A DNA stretch of 64,000 nucleotides from Sphingobacterium lactis (GCF_011046555.1 NZ_CP049246.1:3348001-3412000), one strand, 5' to 3'; shown: positions 1 to 9,874, counted from the stretch's first letter. Numbers and translations: made by a program. The notes: a model not told the origin generated them from the sequence alone.

Positions 1-1
1 A

Positions 2-3000
2 TCCGGAAAATTTGTAATCTCCGGAAAAAATGGAGACCAATTATCCATTTCCTACATTGGCTTCCAAGCCAAGCGTATAACCATTTCCAACCTCAAGGAT
101 AACCTCATTATCCTGGCAGGAGATAACGAAGCCTTGGATGAGGTTGTCGTAGTCGGATACGGTACACAGAAAAAAGCAAACCTGACAGGCGCCGTCGATC
201 AGGTGGGTTCCGAAGTATTCGAAGGACGTATGGCCCCAAATGCGACACAGATGCTGCAGGGGGCAGTGCCGAACCTGAACCTGAACATTGCGGACGGTAA
301 GCCTACGCGGTCTGCAGCCTACAACATCCGCGGGGTAACCTCCATCGGTCAGGGCGGAAGTGCACTGGTACTCATCGATGGTGTTGAAGGCGATCCACGA
401 ACCTTGAACCCGAACGACATTGAAAATGTATCGGTACTGAAAGACGCGTCATCATCGGCTATTTACGGATCCCGTGGTACGTTCGGTGTCGTTTTGATTA
501 CAACGAAGCGCGCCAAGGAAGGCACCACATCCATCAGCTATTCCAGCAACTATGCTTCACAGGCACCTACAAACCTGCCGGATTTCATAACGGATGGGTA
601 CACTTACGCGTCCCATTTCTATACTGCTTACAACTCCTGGAACAATTATTCCTCCATTCCGAGCAAGCTGAACAAGACCCAATTGTTCTCCTTGGACTGG
701 TTAGAGGAGTTCAAGCGCCGAAAAGAGGCGGGCATCAATGAACCGACTACGGTCGACAAAGATGGCAAATACGTCTATTATGCCAATGAAGATTACTACG
801 GTACGCTACTGAAGAAGAACCTGTTTTCTATGGAGCAGAATCTCTCCGTATCCGGGCGTTCCGACAAATTAGATTACTATGTTTCTGGTCGTTACTACGA
901 TTATGGGGGATTGTACAAATTCAATACGGACAAGTTCAAAAGCATGAACGTTCGCGCCAATGGCGGTGTTCAGGTAACGGATTGGCTCCGCATCTATAAC
1001 AACTTTGATTATGCCAACATGACCTACCACAACCCGATCACGGTCGGCGAAGGTGGAAATATCTGGCGTAACATTGCGGATGAAGGCCACCCAACATCCT
1101 CTATTTTCAATCCCGATGGCTCCCTCTCCTTTTCTGCAGCTTATTCCATCGGTGATTTTATCTATGGCAAGAACGGGTCGGATTCCGATGAGAGAAACCT
1201 GAGAAATACCAGTGGATTCGAGACTAAATTCTTCAACAACACCTTCCGTATCAAGGGGGATTTGACCTTCAGGAACAAAGATCTTTTGACTACCCGCAAG
1301 CGTGTACCGATTCCTTATTCCGTAGATGAAGGAAAAATCGTGCAACTGGCGACGCAGTACAATGATATCTATGAAGCTTCCCAACGCGACAAATACCTCT
1401 TCACCAACTTGTATGGAGAGTATGAGAACACCTTTGCGGAAAAACACTATTACAAAGGTTTATTGGGTTATAACTACGAACAGAAGACCTATGAATCCAT
1501 CTATACCACGAAGAATGGTCTGTTGAATCCGGATATCGACAACATCAACCTGGCATTGGGGGACAATGTCACTGCCACTGGAGGATATGAAAAATACCGC
1601 ATCGCGGGTCTGTTCTTCCGTTTCAATTACATTTTCAATAACCGCTACCTTTTCGAAGTAAATGGTCGCTATGATGGATCCTCGAAGTTCCCGATCGGCG
1701 AGCAGTGGGCCTTCTTCCCGTCTGCATCTGCGGGATGGCGCGTATCCCAAGAACCATTCTGGAATGTCAGTGAAAACGTGATATCCGATCTGAAGTTCCG
1801 GGCATCCTACGGTTCCCTTGGTAATGGAAATATCAGCTCCTATGCCTTTATGGAAAACTACGAGATCGGCACGATGGATTACATCATCAATGGCAAGAAA
1901 TACAGATATACTTCCGTTCCTAAGGTATTGCCGAACAACCTGACCTGGGAAACGGCGACAACATCCAACTTTGGTGCTGACGTGTCCTTCCTGAATGGAA
2001 AGCTGAACTTGGTAGCCGATTATTACGTCCGTAAAACGACGAATATGTTTACCCAAAGTAAGACACTCCCAGACATCTTTGGAGCGGACTCTCCGAAGGG
2101 GAACTATTCGGACATGACGACCAAGGGATATGAGCTAACACTCTCCTACCGCAATGGTTTTGAGGCAGCAGGAAAACCTTTCAATTACAACATCAAGGCA
2201 ACCTTTGCGGATTACAAATCCGTTATCGACCGGTATAATTCCGACGGCTTACTGTCCGATTATTATGAAGGTAAGGTGATCGGTGAAATCTGGGGTTATG
2301 AGACGATGGGTCTCTTCCAGAACCAAGCGGAAATCGATGCGGCACCGAAGCAGCCATTGATCAAATCTTCCAGCTCCGGACAGATTTATCCGGGCGATTT
2401 GCGCTTCGCCGATTTAGATGGCAATGGTGTGATCGATTACGGTAAGGACCGGATCGATGACCATGGCGACAAGCGTATCATCGGTAATGCCGAACCTCGC
2501 TACATCTACAGTTTCAACCTGGGTGCGGACTGGAGCAATATCTTTATCTCTGCATTCTTCCAGGGTGTCGGTAAACAGCAATGGTACCCGCACGGGGAAA
2601 CTATCTTCTGGGGACAATACAACCGTCCGTACAACAACTTGCCGGCTTGGCACTTGGACAACTACTGGACGGAAGAAAATCCGAACGGCTATTTCCCGCG
2701 CTATGCAGGATACAACCAATCCATCAAGGAAACCAAACAGACCCGCTACCTGCAGAATGTGGCGTATGTACGCTTAAAGAACTTACAGATCGGGTACAGC
2801 CTACCTCGCAGCGTTGTGGACAGGATGCATTTAAAGAGCCTACGGATCAATGCTTCTGCGGAGAACCTTTGGACCTGGTCGCCGTTGTACAAACGTACTC
2901 GTGACATCGATGTAGCGAACATCGGAAAATCCGATCCGGATATCTCCGATTCAAACAGTGGAGATGGCTTCAACTACCCAACCATGCGGAGTTACAGTCT

Positions 3001-3022
3001 TGGTGTTTCACTAACCTTTTAA
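2..3022 (+). CDS. SusC/RagA-family TonB-dependent outer-membrane receptor (5' truncated by window)
   Basis: Outer-membrane transporter that, with its SusD partner, imports oligosaccharides or other ligands using TonB energy. The frame is open from base 2, and the first visible residues (SGKNGDQLSISYIGFQAK) are the end of the carboxypeptidase-regulatory-like domain, so the true start lies outside the window. Then follow DEVVVVGYGTQKK, the SusC-family junction into the plug, the plug (ATG at base 134 is internal), and a long beta-barrel ending in the aromatic-terminated GVSLTF. Stop at 3020-3022; the susD-like gene starts 9 nt later, so the two are surely co-transcribed. Substrate cannot be read from the sequence because no glycoside hydrolase of the locus is in the window. 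Confidence 0.95.
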   Translation, partial: SGKFVISGKNGDQLSISYIGFQAKRITISNLKDNLIILAGDNEALDEVVVVGYGTQKKANLTGAVDQVGSEVFEGRMAPNATQMLQGAVPNLNLNIADGKPTRSAAYNIRGVTSIGQGGSALVLIDGVEGDPRTLNPNDIENVSVLKDASSSAIYGSRGTFGVVLITTKRAKEGTTSISYSSNYASQAPTNLPDFITDGYTYASHFYTAYNSWNNYSSIPSKLNKTQLFSLDWLEEFKRRKEAGINEPTTVDKDGKYVYYANEDYYGTLLKKNLFSMEQNLSVSGRSDKLDYYVSGRYYDYGGLYKFNTDKFKSMNVRANGGVQVTDWLRIYNNFDYANMTYHNPITVGEGGNIWRNIADEGHPTSSIFNPDGSLSFSAAYSIGDFIYGKNGSDSDERNLRNTSGFETKFFNNTFRIKGDLTFRNKDLLTTRKRVPIPYSVDEGKIVQLATQYNDIYEASQRDKYLFTNLYGEYENTFAEKHYYKGLLGYNYEQKTYESIYTTKNGLLNPDIDNINLALGDNVTATGGYEKYRIAGLFFRFNYIFNNRYLFEVNGRYDGSSKFPIGEQWAFFPSASAGWRVSQEPFWNVSENVISDLKFRASYGSLGNGNISSYAFMENYEIGTMDYIINGKKYRYTSVPKVLPNNLTWETATTSNFGADVSFLNGKLNLVADYYVRKTTNMFTQSKTLPDIFGADSPKGNYSDMTTKGYELTLSYRNGFEAAGKPFNYNIKATFADYKSVIDRYNSDGLLSDYYEGKVIGEIWGYETMGLFQNQAEIDAAPKQPLIKSSSSGQIYPGDLRFADLDGNGVIDYGKDRIDDHGDKRIIGNAEPRYIYSFNLGADWSNIFISAFFQGVGKQQWYPHGETIFWGQYNRPYNNLPAWHLDNYWTEENPNGYFPRYAGYNQSIKETKQTRYLQNVAYVRLKNLQIGYSLPRSVVDRMHLKSLRINASAENLWTWSPLYKRTRDIDVANIGKSDPDISDSNSGDGFNYPTMRSYSLGVSLTF

Positions 3023-3031
3023 TTGAAGATC

Positions 3032-4795
3032 ATGAAAAAATTATTCTATATCCTATTGGGTGTTTCGCTGAGCATTACAAGCTGTGAACTGACCGAAACC
3101 CCGGAAGCAACACTGACGGAAGACATGGCATTTGGATCCGAAAGTGGACTTAAAGTATATTCCTATTCCTTTTACCGCGAATTGCCCAATGCGACTGAAG
3201 CGTACAAACTGGATGAGATGGCGGACTATGGGGCCGTCAATAACCTCAATCAGTTTATCCGTCCGGGTGCTTATTCCCCAGAGAACAGTTCCGGTTGGGA
3301 TTGGCGCGAATTGCGCAACATCAACCAATTCTTGGAGAAGAATGTCAATGAAGCCGTACCGGAAGATGTGCGGAACCATTACAGTGGCATCGCTCGTTTC
3401 TTCCGCGCGTATCTCTATTTCAATCGCGTCGTTCGTTTTGGCGATGTGCCCTGGGTAGACAAACCGTTGGCGGTAGAGGATAACGATATCCTGTTTGCCA
3501 AGCGCGATTCCAGAACCTTGGTCATGGATAAGATCATTGAGGACCTGGATTTTGCGGCAACACATATCAAAACAACAGGTGGTGATGGAACGGAAATCAC
3601 CAAATGGGCGGCCTTGGGTCTGAAGACGCGCGTTGCCTTATTCGAGGCCTCATTCCGCAAATACCATACGGAACTCAATTTGCAAGGGACGGCGAACAAA
3701 TTCTATCAACACGTTTTGGATGCCTCCAAGATCCTGATGGAACAGAGCCCATATAGTCTGCACATGGGGGCAAGTCCGGAGACTGCCCAACGTGAACTCT
3801 TCATCAGCCAGAAACCGATTGCCACAGAGGTGATGATGGCAGTCACCATGGATGAAAGTCTGGGTGTACTGGGTTCTGCCAACTGGTGGTGGACATCGCC
3901 GACCTATGGTCCGCGCTACAGTCTCGTGCGCCCGTTCATCAATACCTTCCTGTCCATTGATGGAACGCCCTACACCGATAAGGCGACTTATATGACGGAT
4001 GATTTCTATACGGAGACTCAAAACCGGGATAAGCGCTTGCAGCAACTGATCCGTACCCCCGGCTATAAGCGCGATGGCAAGGATGCAGCACCGAACTTCA
4101 ATGGCTACTCCTATACCGGTTACCAACCGATCAAGTATACGTTGGATGCCAGCAGTTTCGATAATGGCGCCCTGAATAACAATGCGATCCCGTTGATGCG
4201 TTGGGCAGAGATATTGCTGAACTATGCAGAGGCGAAAGCCGAATTGGGAGGCTTCACAACAGAAGACTGGACCAAGACCATTGGTGCACTGCGCAAGCGT
4301 GCAGGAATCACTGGAGGAATCGATCAATTGCCAACAACAGTGGACCCTTACATGAAACGCGTATTCTACAAGGATGTCAGCAGCCCGGTGATCATGGAAA
4401 TCCGCAGGGAGCGTGCGATCGAATTGGCATTGGAAGGAACGCGGTTCCGCGACCTACTGCGTTGGAAAGAAGGTGAATTGATGGCGACAATGCCTTGGAC
4501 GGGTATGTACGTTCCGGCATTGAACACCCTGATGGATCTGGATAGAAATGGTGTGCCGGATGTGGTGTTCTACGACGGAAATACCAACGGTCCGACGATT
4601 ACCGTACCGCAGGGCGTTGCCCGAATAGCGATCGGTGGAAAGGCAACCAACCGCCAGACCATGACCGCGGACAACCACCTAGAGTGGTTCAAGGCAGAAA
4701 CCCGAGAGTTTGAGGACCGAAATTATTATTACCCCATCCCAGCGAACTCTATCGTGAAGAATGAAAATCTGGAACAGAACCCAGGTTGGGAGTAA
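3032..4795 (+). CDS. SusD/RagB-family outer-membrane lipoprotein
   Basis: Surface-exposed ligand-binding lipoprotein that caps the SusC-type receptor encoded just upstream. The start chosen is ATG 3032 (MKKLFYILLGVSLSITSC), giving a classical lipoprotein signal with lipobox SITSC; an in-frame TTG at 3023 is less likely. At 587 residues it has the usual SusD length. It shows the N-terminal TPR-like part (RFFRAYLYFNRVVRFGDVPW) and the conserved C-terminal segments RWAEILLNYAEAKAELG and REFEDRNYYYPIP. A strong terminator follows at 4820, so the transcript ends here and any enzymes of the locus must lie upstream of the window. Confidence 0.95.
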   Translation: MKKLFYILLGVSLSITSCELTETPEATLTEDMAFGSESGLKVYSYSFYRELPNATEAYKLDEMADYGAVNNLNQFIRPGAYSPENSSGWDWRELRNINQFLEKNVNEAVPEDVRNHYSGIARFFRAYLYFNRVVRFGDVPWVDKPLAVEDNDILFAKRDSRTLVMDKIIEDLDFAATHIKTTGGDGTEITKWAALGLKTRVALFEASFRKYHTELNLQGTANKFYQHVLDASKILMEQSPYSLHMGASPETAQRELFISQKPIATEVMMAVTMDESLGVLGSANWWWTSPTYGPRYSLVRPFINTFLSIDGTPYTDKATYMTDDFYTETQNRDKRLQQLIRTPGYKRDGKDAAPNFNGYSYTGYQPIKYTLDASSFDNGALNNNAIPLMRWAEILLNYAEAKAELGGFTTEDWTKTIGALRKRAGITGGIDQLPTTVDPYMKRVFYKDVSSPVIMEIRRERAIELALEGTRFRDLLRWKEGELMATMPWTGMYVPALNTLMDLDRNGVPDVVFYDGNTNGPTITVPQGVARIAIGGKATNRQTMTADNHLEWFKAETREFEDRNYYYPIPANSIVKNENLEQNPGWE

Positions 4796-4819
4796 GATTG
4801 GGAAATGTGAAAATAAATG

Positions 4820-4856
4820 AGGAGAAGGTGTCTAGATGGCACCTTCTCCTTTTTTA
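4820..4856 (+). terminator. Rho-independent terminator after the susC/susD pair
   Basis: Stem AGGAGAAGGTG / CACCTTCTCCT (11 bp, no mismatch), 9-nt loop, then TTTTTTA. It sits 25 nt after the susD-like stop codon. Confidence 0.95.
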
Positions 4857-4939
4857 TGTCTTACATAATCACACCTATTGCAGGGTTATATGGGTAATAA
4901 ATATTTGGCGTTGGGGTCAGTAATTTTATGGTTTTTATA

Positions 4940-5030
4940 GTGACACCCCTCTGGGGTTGTAGGGTATGGTTCAACTAGTTCTAAAATAGTTACACCCCTA
5001 GCGGGGTTGCATGGTGGGTATTTATTAGGT
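4940..5030 (+). repeat. Two copies of a ~50-bp palindromic-core repeat, forward orientation
   Basis: Core ACACCCC-n-GGGGT occurs at 4943 and 4992, spaced 49 bp, the second inside CTAAAATAGTTACACCCC and followed by TTGCATGGTGGG. The same family recurs inverted at 5222-5295 and as a tandem array at 63081-63262. The core is a small hairpin; there is no coding signal. Confidence 0.8.
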
Positions 5031-5089
5031 CTGTAATTATATTTTGTAGATTGACATTTTTATGGCGGACATGTGCTAAACATGCTTTA

Positions 5090-5190
5090 GGCACAAGAAA
5101 TCCACAGCTTGTGCCAGCGTTGTGGTTCCATCCTGGGCACAAGAGATCCAGCACACAGACCAACCGCACAACTCTTGCGCCAGCGTTGTG
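5090..5190 (+). repeat. Degenerate copies of the 66-bp hairpin repeat
   Basis: Two diverged copies. The first is shortened and perfectly palindromic (GGCACAAG ... CTTGTGCC). The second, from 5136, keeps GGCACAAGAG ... CTCTTGCGCC and the tail CAGCGTTGTG. They belong to the same family as the cleaner array at 5310-5493. Confidence 0.75.
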
Positions 5191-5221
5191 TTCTTGAAAT
5201 AAATACTTTTTTTTTGCGCCA

Positions 5222-5297
5222 CGCAACCCCGGAGGGGTGTAACTATTTTAGCTTATTTGCAGGAGTGAGAGATAACCCCAGAGGGGTGTAACTATAA
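5222..5297 (-). repeat. Two inverted copies of the ~50-bp palindromic-core repeat
   Basis: GCAACCCCGGAGGGGTGTAA at 5223 and AACCCCAGAGGGGTGTAA at 5274 are the reverse complement of the copies at 4940-5030, again spaced 49 bp. They lie between the two blocks of the 66-bp repeat. Confidence 0.8.
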
Positions 5298-5309
5298 ATT
5301 TTAGCCTAA

Positions 5310-5493
5310 GGCACAAGAGATCCACCGCACTGGCCTGCCGCACAACTCTTGCGCCAGCGGTTTGGTTCCATCCAAGGCACAAGAGATCCACCGCACTAGC
5401 CAGCCGCACAACTCTTGCGCCAGCGGTTTGGTTCCATCCAAGGCACAAGAGATCCACCGCACTAGCCAGCCGCACAACTCTTGCGCCAGCGGT
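5310..5493 (+). repeat. 66-bp tandem repeat, 2.8 copies, each a stem-loop
   Basis: GCACAAGAGATCCACCGCAC recurs at 5311, 5377 and 5443, an exact 66-bp period. In each unit GGCACAAGAG can pair with CTCTTGCGCC 26 nt downstream (one G:U), giving a hairpin similar to bacterial REP elements. Because 66 is divisible by three, spurious repetitive reading frames run across the array. There are no unique spacers, so it is not a CRISPR array. Confidence 0.9.
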
Positions 5494-5657
5494 GCCAATC
5501 CTAATCTATCTCTTCCCTCTCAGCCTGTCCAATAATCTATCCCTATTCCAAATAGCAAAAAATAGAAACAAGGCTCCAAAAAAACTGTTATTTTCATGGA
5601 TTCGTTGGAGGATATAACACTTCCCAGAAGCGTAATTACACACTATACTTTAAAAAT

Positions 5658-6596
5658 ATGACCGCACTATCGCAGAATGTCACGGATTACCCGAATAATA
5701 ACACGATTTTTTCCGTTTGGAAATTTAAGGAGGGCGCGGATATCAAACCGGTTTTTGAGCGCTTATGCGCCTTGGTTTCTAATCTGAACCATTCTTTTGT
5801 GGTGCGCATTCCCGAGGGCCGGACCAGTTGCATCATGGGTATCGGTCATGATGCCTGGGAAAAGTTGGGATTACCGACGCCCCTACCCAAAGAGCTGGTC
5901 AATTTTGAACCCATTTCGGGGGAAAAGCATATGGCGATTTCCACGCCTGGAGATATACATTTTCATCTGCGGGCGATGAATGCTGGAATCTGTTATGAAA
6001 TGGGAAAAGATGTGTACGATATCATCAGCCCGGTGGCAGACTGCCTGGAAGAGGTCCATGGATTTCGCTATTGGGATGGCCGATCGATTTTGGGATTCGT
6101 AGATGGCACAGAAAATCCGATTGGGCATGAAAGGGCGAAGTTCGCCATGGTAGGTGATGAAGATCCAGAGTACAAAGGTGGCAGTTACCTTTTTGTCCAG
6201 AAATACATCCACGATCTGAAAGCTTGGGAAAACCTCCCTACCGCTGAACAGGAAAAGGTATTCGGCAGGTACAAGCAATCGGATATCGAGATGACAGATG
6301 AAGTGAAGCCTACCAATTCCCATTCCGCACTGGCAGGTATTACGGATGCGGAAGGTAATGACCTGAAAATCGTCAGGGATAACCTTCCTTTTTCCAACCC
6401 ATCCCGCGGGGAATTCGGTACCTATTTCATCTGCTATGCCAATACCTTTTCGACCACCAAACGGATGCTGGAGAATATGTTCCTAGGCAATCCCATCGGC
6501 AATTACGATCGGATCTTGGATTTCAGCACGGCTAAGACGGGCACGCTTTTTTTCGTGCCGACAATGGATATGTTGGACAACTACAGCGCTACATAG
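5658..6596 (+). CDS. DyP-type (dye-decolourising) heme peroxidase
   Basis: Heme peroxidase that uses H2O2 to oxidise dyes or other electron donors; cytoplasmic or encapsulated members are common. The 312-residue length and absence of a signal peptide fit the short B-type (YfeX-like) group. Key residues are visible: catalytic Asp149 in GFVDGTENP, the family signature; the likely proximal heme ligand His222 in NSHSALAG; and the following block RDNLPF...RGEFGTYFICYA that supplies the distal Arg. The start ATG is followed directly by MTALSQNVTDY. It is monocistronic, between the repeat cluster and a separately promoted permease. No encapsulin gene is adjacent. Confidence 0.93.
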   Translation: MTALSQNVTDYPNNNTIFSVWKFKEGADIKPVFERLCALVSNLNHSFVVRIPEGRTSCIMGIGHDAWEKLGLPTPLPKELVNFEPISGEKHMAISTPGDIHFHLRAMNAGICYEMGKDVYDIISPVADCLEEVHGFRYWDGRSILGFVDGTENPIGHERAKFAMVGDEDPEYKGGSYLFVQKYIHDLKAWENLPTAEQEKVFGRYKQSDIEMTDEVKPTNSHSALAGITDAEGNDLKIVRDNLPFSNPSRGEFGTYFICYANTFSTTKRMLENMFLGNPIGNYDRILDFSTAKTGTLFFVPTMDMLDNYSAT

Positions 6597-6629
6597 CACA
6601 GAATTAGCGCATACGTTAACAAATTTTTT

Positions 6630-6668
6630 AACCCCAAGTGGAATTTTGGAAAGATTCAATTTGGGGTT
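6630..6668 (+). terminator. Possible terminator hairpin after the DyP gene
   Basis: AACCCCAA and TTGGGGTT form an 8-bp stem around a 23-nt loop that can fold further (GAAT/ATTC). It is preceded rather than followed by a T run and overlaps the -33 region of the next promoter, so the function is uncertain. Confidence 0.35.
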
Positions 6669-6689
6669 TCATATTTATCCCTACTTTTG
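6660..6689 (+). promoter_or_regulatory. Bacteroidota-type promoter for the amino-acid permease
   Basis: -33 box TTTG (6660-6663) and -7 box TACTTTTG (6682-6689), matching TAnnTTTG, with 18 nt between. Predicted start about 6695, leaving a ~25-nt leader before ATG 6719. Confidence 0.65.
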
Positions 6690-6718
6690 TTGCTACCACA
6701 AATCAATAGCCACAAACA

Positions 6719-8404
6719 ATGAAGAACAAACTTTTCAGAAGGAAGAGTCTAGAGATTATCAATAGGGACCGGGATGAATCCGCCAGCATGAACAAGATCT
6801 TGGGCGTGAAGGATCTGGTCTCATTAGGGATTGCGGCCATTGTCGGCGCTGGGATTTTCAGCACGATTGGTCTAGCCAGTTTCGAGGGTGGTCCTGCAAT
6901 ATCGCTTTTATTTGTTTTTGTGGCCTTTGCCTGTGTGTTCACGGCGCTATCCTATGCTCAATTTGCCAGTACCATTCCCGTTTCCGGCTCGGCCTATACT
7001 TACGCGTATGTTGCCTTCGGTGAATTGTTCGCCTGGATAATCGGATGGGCGTTGGTGTTGGAATATGCGGTTTCCAATATCGTGGTATCCATTTCCTGGT
7101 CGCAATACTTCGTGACCATGCTGGAGGGCTTTGGCATACATATTCCGGCGTGGCTTTCCATGGCACCTCAGTACGCCCTGGAGGCGGATCAGAAGTTATT
7201 GGAACAGGGCGCAGCATCCTTGAATGTTGCTGATAAGTTAGGTTTGGAAGCTTTCCAGACAGCACCCCGCATTGGAGATGTCCCTATTATATTTGACCTT
7301 CCGTCAGGCGTGATTATCACCCTGATTACCTGGCTGGTATACATCGGTATTAAAGAATCCCGTAAAGCGAGCAACATCATGGTCATGGTAAAGATTGGGG
7401 TGATTCTGGCCATTATCGTTGGTGGCGCATTCTTTGTTAATCCTGAAAATTGGGTACCCTTTGCACCGAATGGTATGCAGGGTGTTCTTGGTTCGGTGGC
7501 GGCAGTATTCTTCGCTTTCATCGGTTTTGATTCCATATCTACGACGGCTGAAGAATGCAAGAACCCACAGCGGGATCTGCCACGTGCCATGATTATCACG
7601 TTGCTGATCTGCACGGTCCTGTATGTTGCCATTACATTGGTTCTTACAGGTATGGTCAATTATACCGAGCTGAATGTTAAAGATCCATTGGCTTTTGTCT
7701 TCAAATACATTGGCGTGGATTACCTAGCTGGTATCATTTCTGTCACCTCGGTGATTGCCATCACCAGTGCGCTCCTGGTTTATCAGTTGGCACAACCACG
7801 GATTTGGATGACCATGAGCCGGGACGGATTGCTGTGGAAGAAATTTGCAACCATCCATCCTAAGTATAAAACCCCATCATTCGCGACCATTGTCACGGGA
7901 TTCGTCGTTGCTATCCCTTCCATGTTCTTCAAGATGGATTTCTTTGTGGACCTGACTTCCGTAGGGACCTTTTTCGCCTTTATTCTGGTCTGCGCCGGAG
8001 TATTGTATATGGACTATTCCGGGCTTTCCAAACAGTCCAAATTCAGAGTTCCCTATATCAACGGAAAATACCTGATCGGCATAGGTTTTCTCATTGCTTG
8101 GATGGTAATTTGGCGATTCAACTGGGATGCTGTCACCGCTTGGCAAGATCTTGACGCCTTGTATATCTTGGAACATAAATCCTTGATCATCATCTTCTGG
8201 CTTGTTTGGATCATTCTCGCCTACATGGGTTATCGGTACAACTTCTCGTTGCTACCTGTTATTGGAATCCTGATCAACCTGTACCTGATGACTGAATTGG
8301 GCACGAGCAATTGGCTCATTTTCCTCATTTGGCTGGGAATCGGGCTCTTGGTGTATTTCTTTTATGGATACAAGCATTCCAAATTGAATAATCCAACGGC
8401 ATAA
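6719..8404 (+). CDS. APC-superfamily amino-acid permease
   Basis: Inner-membrane amino-acid/cation symporter or exchanger of the cationic amino acid transporter (CAT/YfnA) branch. After a short charged N-terminus come about 12-14 hydrophobic segments. The first holds the APC glycine-rich helix break GIAAIVGAGIFSTIG (residues ~37-51). FFAFIGFDSISTTAEECKNP, conserved in the middle of the CAT branch, is present, as is TSVIAITSALLVYQLAQPRI. The 561-residue length is typical. It has its own promoter; no metabolic gene neighbours suggest the substrate. Confidence 0.93.
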   Translation: MKNKLFRRKSLEIINRDRDESASMNKILGVKDLVSLGIAAIVGAGIFSTIGLASFEGGPAISLLFVFVAFACVFTALSYAQFASTIPVSGSAYTYAYVAFGELFAWIIGWALVLEYAVSNIVVSISWSQYFVTMLEGFGIHIPAWLSMAPQYALEADQKLLEQGAASLNVADKLGLEAFQTAPRIGDVPIIFDLPSGVIITLITWLVYIGIKESRKASNIMVMVKIGVILAIIVGGAFFVNPENWVPFAPNGMQGVLGSVAAVFFAFIGFDSISTTAEECKNPQRDLPRAMIITLLICTVLYVAITLVLTGMVNYTELNVKDPLAFVFKYIGVDYLAGIISVTSVIAITSALLVYQLAQPRIWMTMSRDGLLWKKFATIHPKYKTPSFATIVTGFVVAIPSMFFKMDFFVDLTSVGTFFAFILVCAGVLYMDYSGLSKQSKFRVPYINGKYLIGIGFLIAWMVIWRFNWDAVTAWQDLDALYILEHKSLIIIFWLVWIILAYMGYRYNFSLLPVIGILINLYLMTELGTSNWLIFLIWLGIGLLVYFFYGYKHSKLNNPTA

Positions 8405-8502
8405 TCTATTCTTTCTTTTCTGTAAAAACTGAAAAACGGCTGGTTTCAGGGATATAATTTCCTGTAATTTGTAGCCATATTTGTGTATAACTATTTATCA
8501 AT

Positions 8503-9864
8503 ATGAAAAAAATCATCATTGGCGTATGCGCTGTTATCTGCAGTATTTCTGTCGGTATTGCCCAGGTTCAAAAAGCATTTCAAATCGATTATTCTGGGTT
8601 GATCGATGGAAAAAAAGTAGAAACAACCCCAGAGGGCACCGTTTATCTCCGGGCTTTTGTCAATGCCAATTATGTTAAAGTAGGTCCAGTGGATACAGAC
8701 TTATACTTTTTCCTCAGCAATAAAAAATCAGGAGAAACCTACATTGTAGTTCCGACTGATGAACAATATACCCTCCATATGAGGGATAGTTACGGAGACG
8801 ATATTCAGGTTGAGTTCATTCCAGGAAAGACCAAAACCATAGCTGGTAAAACCTGTAAACTTGCTCAATTCAAGGTTCCCTACAGCTCGGAAGAAGGTGA
8901 AAAAGATATCATCGAGCTGTGGTATACCGAAGAGATCCCTTCCCTGTACTGGCCAGAATTCGGTTTCCTAAAACAATTGCCTGGAGCAATGCTGGAGCTA
9001 TCCAACAATGGAAACGGCCTTACCGCTCATGAAATCAGCGTAAAAGAATTGGATAAGCAAGTTTTTGAGATTCCGGATGGCTATAGCGAGGTAAATATGG
9101 AAGAAGCAACTGCAGAAGAAGGTGAAGAAGATTCCATTGCCACGGAAGTCGATGAAGACCGCTATCTGTATAAAGATGAAAATACGCAACTAGTGGGTTT
9201 GATGGATGAAGAAGGCAACATCATATCGCCAGCAGAATTTTCTCATATCGAATATTTTAGGGGTGGTATCTCTCCAGCCATTAAATCGGAAGGAAAGTAT
9301 GGCGCTATCGACAAACAGGGAAAAACCATATTGCCTTTCAAATACGATTACCTTTCCTACGATCAGGAATATGATCAATATCTCTATGGCGAAGGAGAAA
9401 AATATGGATTTCTCAATGGAAAAGGAGAGGTTTTGGTACCGGCAAAATACGATATGGTGAACCATATGATCGACGGTTATGGGGTCGTTTATCTAAACGA
9501 GAAATCGGGAATTATCGATCGCACAGGTAAATTAGTTGTACCAATTACCCATGAAGCCATCTTGGAAACCAATGGAAGGAATTTTGTAACTTCTGAAGGT
9601 GATCAATATGTACTTTATGCCATCAATGGCAATAAAATGATTACCAAAGGTTATGATCTCATTTCGCTATCGACAGATTCCAAATTGATCTTGGTTCAAA
9701 AAGATGAAAAATATGGCTATATCGATGAAACGGGGAAAGTAGTCATTCCATTGAAATATACTTCTGCAACTGCTTTCAATGAAGGCGTAGCTATCGTTAT
9801 GGAAAATGACGATGCAGAATCCGTATACTACATCAATGAAAAAGGGGAACGTATAGAGCAATAA
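8503..9864 (+). CDS. Secreted WG-repeat protein
   Basis: Function unknown; WG-repeat proteins are beta-propeller-like scaffolds, often exported. The Sec signal peptide is MKKIIIGVCAVICSISVGIAQ. Residues ~22-190 form an unassigned N-terminal domain, followed by an acidic Glu/Asp-rich linker (EEATAEEGEEDS). From about residue 225 to the end come WG-type repeats of the form 'G-x-ID-x-x-GK-x-x-x-P-x-x-Y', for example YGAIDKQGKTILPFKYD, YGFLNGKGEVLVPAKYD and YGYIDETGKVVIPLKY. A -7-like CATATTTG lies ~30 nt upstream. A hairpin terminator follows the gene. Confidence 0.88.
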   Translation: MKKIIIGVCAVICSISVGIAQVQKAFQIDYSGLIDGKKVETTPEGTVYLRAFVNANYVKVGPVDTDLYFFLSNKKSGETYIVVPTDEQYTLHMRDSYGDDIQVEFIPGKTKTIAGKTCKLAQFKVPYSSEEGEKDIIELWYTEEIPSLYWPEFGFLKQLPGAMLELSNNGNGLTAHEISVKELDKQVFEIPDGYSEVNMEEATAEEGEEDSIATEVDEDRYLYKDENTQLVGLMDEEGNIISPAEFSHIEYFRGGISPAIKSEGKYGAIDKQGKTILPFKYDYLSYDQEYDQYLYGEGEKYGFLNGKGEVLVPAKYDMVNHMIDGYGVVYLNEKSGIIDRTGKLVVPITHEAILETNGRNFVTSEGDQYVLYAINGNKMITKGYDLISLSTDSKLILVQKDEKYGYIDETGKVVIPLKYTSATAFNEGVAIVMENDDAESVYYINEKGERIEQ

Positions 9865-9874
9865 GCTTTTTTTC

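Noticed and set aside
5310..5493. CRISPR array
   Set aside because: The units are contiguous and identical along their full 66 bp; there are no unique spacers and no cas genes in the window.
5248..5498. Overlapping repetitive open frames across the 66-bp array
   Set aside because: They exist only because the repeat period is divisible by three. They have no start context, no family similarity and run through hairpin repeats.
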